Under the pieces are notes generated by a model. That model was not told the DNA's origin and searched no databases. It saw only the letters and a program-made list of their open reading frames with translations. Below are positions 60,201-64,000 of a stretch of DNA of 64,000 nucleotides, piece by piece. This DNA is from Anastatus disparis (Eukaryota > Arthropoda > Insecta > Hymenoptera > Eupelmidae). The stretch spans positions 310,001 to 374,000 of the forward strand of contig JAFFSR010000221.1 of NCBI GenBank assembly GCA_017163975.1, written 5' to 3'. A program made the translations under genes and the position numbers. Every line of letters starts with the position of its first letter. Positions within the stretch are counted from its first letter, which is position 1.

Positions 60201-62850
60201 AAATTTTAACGATTTCAAGAGCAAAAGCTTACAACTACAACAGATAGAATCGCCAATGTTTTTGTCTTCAGGAAAGTGTAGTTGTGACTGGCAATTTTAC
60301 TTACTTAGAAAAATAAAGAATAATATAGAAAACTTACAATTAAATTTGAAATTTTTATCTTCCTCAAAAGTTGCAGAAATTGAAATTTTACAAATTAGTT
60401 TTGATGTTGAGAACGATGGAAATCTATCACGCAAAATTAATAATATTAAACTAAAAAGTGATGAAGATGTATTAGTCTTCTTAAAGCCTACAAAAGAAAT
60501 ACCAAATTACATTTCATTATCTATATTGTGCACTATTCAATACTCTGCAAAAGTAATTAGTTCAATAAGTCAAAGATCCATCGATGTTAAAGGGGTATCA
60601 ACTACTATTTTATCTGACTTCAAATCTTTGTTAAAATACAAAGCTTTCAGCGACGTAAAATTAATCTCGCAAGGTAAAGAATTCCAAGTTCATAAAATGA
60701 TTTTGTCAGAGAGAAGTCCGGTGTTTTCTGCTATGTTCCAACACGACATGAAAGAGCAGCAAACGAATGAAGTTGTAATAGATGATGTGGCACCGGAAGT
60801 TATAGAAGAAATGATAAATTTTATTTATTCTGATGAAATAACCAATGTTTCATGCGATCTTCTTATGTTAGCTGACAAATATGATATTAAAGGTTTGAAG
60901 GTTAAATGCGAACATGCACTTGAAAGAACTCTAAAGTCTCAAAATGTAATAGAAATGCTAAATCTAAGCCGTCATTGCAATGCAGAATATTTGAAAAATC
61001 AAGCTTTGAAATTTATAAAGAAATTTGGAAGAGAAATTGTCAAGACTTCAGAGTTCAAAAATTTAGAAGATTCACAAGCTAAAATAATATTGGAATTATT
61101 TTTATCTGACTAAAAGTTGAATGTATTTTATTGGTGTATTTTTATGTGTAATAAAAAATCATGTATGTTAATTTTGTTGTGCATTTAAATTTTAAAAAGT
61201 ATTACAACAATGTCAACAAAATAAATCGTAAAAGTGTAAAAAAAACTCAAATTTGTACGTGAAATAAAATTTTTATTTAAATAATATTCTGTTTTGTGTT
61301 TTTATTAAAATAGAAAGAAATATTAGAATATGAAAAATTTAATAGATTTGTTGATTAGAGATGTGATTCTAATAAATATGAAAAAAGAAATACTAAAATA
61401 TTAAAAATGTCATTCATTGTAAATAATCGCCTAAAAAAAAAAATTTTATTAAAATTTAATAATTCCTTCGTTTACAGAAATTATTTTGAATTATTTTTTT
61501 GCTTCTTTCTCTCGAATTGAAAAATATTTGAAAATTAAAATTCACGAGTGTCAATATCGTATTTTTGTTTACTTTAAGCGTGCTTACGTGTTATATAGTT
61601 ATACCTAGAAATCAAGTCACACACATCAATTGTATGTGTATGTATATATATATATATATATATATTTTGATTAAAATGATTTTTTTCTAAAACGATTTTT
61701 CAAAAACTATTTTTTTTCTCCAAAATTTCATTATATTTTTGCATATGAACGTTAGATCAAATTTGATTTTTTATTTAAAATAATGTAAATAATCATAATA
61801 TGATTAATATGTTTAAATTTAAAAAAAACTTCATTAAAATTTAATAATCCCTTTTTTTACAAATATTATTTTGGAATTATTTTTCTGCTTTTTTTCTCTC
61901 GAATTGCAAAATATTTGAAAATTAAAGTTCTCGAGTGTCAAAAACCGTACTTAATATTTTTGTTTATTTCAAGCATGATACGAGTTAGATATGCCTAAGA
62001 AATCAAATCACACACATCAATTGCATGTGTTTTTTTTTTCTTCGTCGCTATATTTATGCTATGCTATTTTTGCGATACTAATCAGCGACGGAGCTCGTAA
62101 GTGTGTTTGTGAAGAAAGCACATGTAACGTACAGTGGTGCTTGTATAAATCAGCCAAGAGCGGGATTCAAAACTCACACCTCGAGATTACGAATCCAACG
62201 CTCTACCGACTGAGCCACAGACCGACTCATCAAAATATACATTCAATAACGTATAGTAGTTCAAGTCGTTCAGTGATAAAAGTTCATTACAGTTATTAAA
62301 TGATAGATTATGGTCTTTCTATTTATGTTATGATTTGTTGTCGATTTTGGTAATTAGAATTTTTGGATTTTTAATTTAATCCGTTCAGTTCAGATTTTTC
62401 CAATTTTCATTAAAGTATACTACATTATTTTACAATAAAATTACTTATATCAAAAATTTATAATAAAAAAATTTTCTTTTAATTTTTCCGTTTCTACTTT
62501 TTGCAGTTGAAAAAAAATGATTTGACGATAAGAAATTTGAATCAAATTAAAATTGCAGCTGATTGCTTTTCAATTCACCAAATTCGGTGAATATAAATTA
62601 GATAATTAAAAACGACTAAAAGAACAATATATTTTATATTTAAAAATTACGAATCTTAATTAAGAAAACGAAATGAAAAAAAAAGTTATACACACAATTA
62701 CAGTTGCTCACCTTGATATGAGGATGGAGATTAAAATGTTTCGTATAATCTAAAAGATATTGTCGTATAACACTATGGTGAACAAAGGACGGGCCTTCAG
62801 GATCGAAAGGAAAATCCGGAATCTGCATTATCTCTTTCGGTAAATTCGTC
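54255..62850 (-). CDS. flavin-containing monooxygenase, 5' partial (N-terminus beyond window)
   Basis: FAD/NADPH enzyme that oxygenates soft nucleophiles (N, S) in xenobiotics and plant toxins. Exons seen, in minus-strand order: 62850-62712, 56842-56531, 56154-56007, 55204-54930 and 54467-54255 (stop TAG). All junctions are GT-AG and phases agree, giving about 362 C-terminal residues. In order I see TNLPKEIMQIPDFPF, the FMO signature FxGxxxHxxxY (FKGTCIHSHQY), the NADPH-site GASWSG and YCTGYEF, the ATGY-type motif. The N-terminal FAD GxGxxG exon is missing: families run about 430-450 aa and no matching exon is visible in 62,850-64,000, so it lies to the right. The first intron seen (62,711-56,843) holds two plus-strand BTB genes, and the 55,205-56,006 intron holds a SINE. 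Whether it belongs to a detoxification FMO or a housekeeping clade cannot be told here. Confidence 0.93.
55297..55477 (-). mobile_element. tRNA-derived SINE, copy 5, in FMO intron
   Basis: Full-length copy inside the FMO intron just upstream of the fourth visible exon. It is in the same orientation as FMO transcription, so its pol III boxes and tail lie on the pre-mRNA sense strand. The anticodon region is altered, but the B box (GTTCGAATCC type) is intact. Confidence 0.84.
57235..57474 (+). repeat. duplicated 5' flank of BTB copy 1
   Basis: Matches the DNA before BTB copy 2, taking 59,500-59,700 together with 59,930-59,972. It includes a CTTTACAAAAA-AATTAACAATAAAA word and the well-kept AATATAGAGCCGGCTTTACT. 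The last word lies about 500 bp before the copy 1 ATG, because of the MITE, but about 180 bp before that of copy 2. It may contain the shared promoter. Confidence 0.65.
57475..57855. mobile_element. MITE with about 64-bp terminal inverted repeats, upstream of BTB copy 1
   Basis: The left arm (GGGTGCAGGC, then AATAGAGACTGCCGAATAG and GATGCGTAATAG) is matched inverted at the right end, which ends in CCTACACCC. The paralogous flank of BTB copy 2 (59,930-59,985) lacks this block and so acts as an empty site. Comparison suggests insertion in ...TTTTAAGT|TCTCAACG... with AAGT as a possible 4-bp target duplication. The right arm lies about 115 bp before the copy 1 ATG and is open in its frame. Confidence 0.8.
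57971..58951 (+). CDS. MATH/BTB (TDPOZ-like, speckle-type POZ) protein, copy 1, intronless
   Basis: Putative substrate adaptor for a CUL3 ubiquitin ligase: an N-terminal MATH-like fold would bind the substrate, and BTB would bind CUL3 (family knowledge). With the ATG at 57971 the protein is 326 aa. The diverged MATH-like part covers about 22-150 (LSWEIGGL at the start), BTB about 163-263 (AFSDVKL at 172-178) and a helical tail 264-326 ending LELFLSD. The first BTB motif is damaged. Where the family and the neighbour have H-K-x-I-L-x-x-R-S-P-V-F, this copy has HESLSAGSSVF with one residue missing and R/P lost. The frame is open upstream to 57776 through a MITE end, giving a possible 391 aa form. 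It lies inside an FMO intron on the opposite strand. Open and full-length, so likely expressed, but CUL3 or dimer contacts may be weak. Confidence 0.85.
   Translation: MFANDRESLITAFEGKSVPDKDKSNLSWEIGGLRDLKDEGLYRPVQCSEIQWRIRVAKTTYSFNTEHLELRLVMLSSSKVAEIEILQIVVVLKTYFPVETIFLEIREHNIKVKNGQQILLLSRPTAGMNLDKVIISCNMDYTTNVISEASNNVKEIPATISADLKSSLKYNAFSDVKLISQDKEFQVHESLSAGSSVFSAMCQPDMEEHLMNEAIIDYEAPKVLEEMVNYIYTDKLTDVSGELLMLAEKYGSKALKAKCDHALVETLTIENAIEMLNLSNQYNAEYLKNRALKFMKKFGKDIVKTSAFENLEDSKAKIILELFLSD
59141..59146 (+). terminator. poly(A) signal AATAAA, BTB copy 1
   Basis: The hexamer lies about 190 nt after the stop, in a 3' flank that is conserved with copy 2. The matching hexamer in copy 2 lies at the aligned place, which supports its use in both. 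Confidence 0.55.
59330..59711 (+). repeat. BTB spacer unit, copy 1
   Basis: AT-rich intergenic unit with a recognisable run: TTTTTCTCTCGAATT, GTTCTCGAGTGTCAA, then TCACACACATCAATTGTATG. The same run follows BTB copy 2 and occurs once more without a gene, so it marks the borders of the tandem duplication. Confidence 0.7.
59712..59872. mobile_element. PIF/Harbinger-like MITE upstream of BTB copy 2
   Basis: A 161-bp element. Its termini, GGTCGAGTCTACACTATGTA on the left and the complement of GGCCGAGTCTACACTATGTA on the right, extend with good pairing for over 50 bp. It is flanked by TTA on both sides (59709-59711 and 59873-59875), the TWA target typical of PIF/Harbinger. Non-coding. The flank of copy 1 lacks it at the aligned place. 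Confidence 0.8.
60136..61113 (+). CDS. MATH/BTB (TDPOZ-like, speckle-type POZ) protein, copy 2, intronless
   Basis: Tandem paralogue of the gene about 2.2 kb upstream; putative CUL3 substrate adaptor. It is 325 aa: MATH-like part about 15-140 (CLVWKIKNF at its start), BTB about 162-262 (AFSDVKL at 170-176, the intact HKMILSERSPVFSAMF at 186-201, then HDMKEQQTNEVVIDDVAPEV) and a helical tail to LELFLSD. The BTB is closer to the family consensus than that of copy 1. The start is set by the ATG at 60136: the codon aligned with the ATG of copy 1 is ATA at 60106, so the N-terminus is 10 codons shorter. No intron is visible, which suggests origin by retroposition or ancient intron loss in the family. 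Lies in the FMO intron, opposite strand. Insect TDPOZ families commonly expand in wasps (known); membership here is inferred. Confidence 0.9.
   Translation: MYFEAKSIIEDDDKSCLVWKIKNFNDFKSKSLQLQQIESPMFLSSGKCSCDWQFYLLRKIKNNIENLQLNLKFLSSSKVAEIEILQISFDVENDGNLSRKINNIKLKSDEDVLVFLKPTKEIPNYISLSILCTIQYSAKVISSISQRSIDVKGVSTTILSDFKSLLKYKAFSDVKLISQGKEFQVHKMILSERSPVFSAMFQHDMKEQQTNEVVIDDVAPEVIEEMINFIYSDEITNVSCDLLMLADKYDIKGLKVKCEHALERTLKSQNVIEMLNLSRHCNAEYLKNQALKFIKKFGREIVKTSEFKNLEDSQAKIILELFLSD
61263..61268 (+). terminator. poly(A) signal AATAAA, BTB copy 2
   Basis: The hexamer lies about 150 nt after the stop, aligned with the signal of copy 1 within a conserved 3' flank (CGTAAAAGTGTAAA precedes both). Confidence 0.55.
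61480..61780 (+). repeat. BTB spacer unit, copy 2
   Basis: Second copy of the spacer, after BTB copy 2, with the same landmark words plus a (TA)11 microsatellite at 61,643-61,664 that the first copy has only in rudiment. Confidence 0.7.
61643..61664. repeat. (TA)11 microsatellite in BTB spacer
   Basis: Perfect TA array grown from the GTATGTGTATGTATATA edge in spacer copy 2. Confidence 0.9.
61781..62040 (+). repeat. BTB spacer unit, copy 3, without a gene
   Basis: Repeats the TGTAAATAATCATAATATGATTAATATG word, the CTCTCGAATTGCAAAATATTTG stretch and CACACACATCAATTGCATGTG straight after spacer copy 2. No BTB gene or remnant lies between. It ends where SINE copy 6 is inserted. Confidence 0.65.
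62041..62228 (-). mobile_element. tRNA-derived SINE, copy 6, in FMO intron
   Basis: Full-length copy inserted at the end of the third, gene-less copy of the BTB spacer. The B box has a one-base insertion (TTTTGAATCC on the minus strand), so promoter activity is doubtful. It is in the same orientation as the other five. Confidence 0.83.
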
Positions 62851-64000
62851 CTGCAATAAATACAATTAAATTTAATATTTATTGAATGTCATTTCATTAA
62901 TGAAAAAAGTCATTTTTATTTTACATGAAGTCAGTGCATCTTACATCATGTATGAACTACTTTCAATTCAAAGCCTTGATTAGTTATTTTGATTTATTGT
63001 TATTCCTCGAATATATTTCATGCTGTACTTTTTATTATATTTGTTATTTTCGGCATTAGAGTATTTTTAATTATTGCTACTAATTTGAATATTTTTTTAT
63101 ATAACATTTTATCGATGAAAATATTGCATATAATCAAACGCATATAATATTTTGACTAAATAAGTTTTTGATGATTCAAAAGAAATTATTATAAGTCGTT
63201 AAATAAGTTCAATCATTTTTTTGCAAATAGAAAATCTTAATATTTCTTCGAAAATTTAAATATCAGTATAAATTTATACCCATTGCCATAAAATTAATAA
63301 TTGTAATATCACGAAAATCTATATAAGAATAGTATATCTATTGATACCCCTGAATTAATGCATCAATTGCTTTTTAATATTTAGAAAATCGATATTTAGG
63401 ATTTGTGGTCCCTTAAAGAAAATGCATAAAAATATAGCATCTGATATCGTATATTATATGGAGTGTCGATCATGGATTGAACCAATATATTGGCTTTCCG
63501 GTACTCTAAAGGTTATACTGCTCGAAGTTACAAGTTTTAATGAGTTTTCAAAATATAGTTATACTGCACACTAATCTATCTCTGCCCTTAGGGATTTTTA
63601 AAATTCATATCATGATTTATATTTGAAGAAAACGTTTAATATTTAACATTTCAAATTGATTACAAACAGAATAATAGAATGTATTTCATAACTTTCAAAT
63701 CTATTGTAAACATTTAGATTTTCTTTTATGCATAAATTATTAACAGGTTAATAGTTTTAATAAAAGTATTAATGTTTATTGATAAATTTCGTAAGAATAT
63801 AAATTATTATTTTTTATAAAAAAGAAATTGTACAGTAATGTATTGACAAAAAAAATTTTCGAATTTTATCTCTCGACAAATATGGTTCTCTAGATTTCAA
63901 GCCTTTGCATATACGTCGACGATACCAGACGACACTTGATATATATAAATCTTTATAACGGAAATGATTTCCAAACAACTAAATAAAAATAACCTTGGCT
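62851..64000. other. FMO intron running to the window edge
   Basis: I searched the minus strand for the exon that should precede TNLPKEIM (normally ending in a YKNLR-type sequence and a donor) and found none. This intron therefore continues past the right edge. Confidence 0.55.

Overview
This is animal nuclear DNA: strongly AT-rich by eye, full of homopolymer runs and microsatellites, with spliced genes, GT-AG introns and AATAAA signals. The recognisable proteins (a beta-class carbonic anhydrase, a RagA-type GTPase, a flavin-containing monooxygenase and two MATH/BTB 'TDPOZ-like' proteins) point to an arthropod, most likely an insect. The clustered TDPOZ-like genes fit a hymenopteran, especially a parasitoid wasp, but that last step is inference. 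No bacterial operon, phage or CRISPR structure was seen.

Positions 1 to about 47,300 contain no gene I can name. This stretch holds purine/pyrimidine tracts, microsatellites, a few GC-richer islands (near 3.95, 4.6, 5.15, 18.35, 24.05 and 40.3 kb), one candidate small exon (18,334-18,416, +), and many transposable-element remnants. It may be a gene desert, or intron/regulatory DNA of a large gene.

The mobile elements form several families. Six copies of a tRNA-derived SINE of about 180 bp all lie with their promoter on the minus strand. One 1.35 kb element with AGGGGC termini and one 130 bp palindrome share the same terminal motif. Two TA-flanked foldback elements, at 24.7 and 25.7 kb, lie next to a nested palindrome cluster at 26.2 kb. 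A GGGTCA-ended MITE family has copies at 16.05, 43.5 and probably 43.9 kb. Two unrelated MITEs lie upstream of the two BTB genes.

The gene-bearing part, 47.3-64 kb, is mostly minus strand. It has beta carbonic anhydrase (4 coding exons, 255 aa, complete), RagA (6 coding exons, 306 aa, complete, first coding exon only 12 nt) and an FMO (5 exons seen, N-terminus beyond the right edge). The 5.9 kb FMO intron carries two intronless, plus-strand MATH/BTB genes produced by tandem duplication. A third copy of the spacer lacks a gene. Each duplicate later received a different MITE just upstream, and in the first copy the MITE adds an in-frame hydrophobic N-terminal extension. The genes do not form one pathway: carbonic anhydrase handles bicarbonate, RagA reports amino-acid sufficiency to TORC1, FMO oxygenates xenobiotics, and the BTB proteins are putative CUL3 adaptors.
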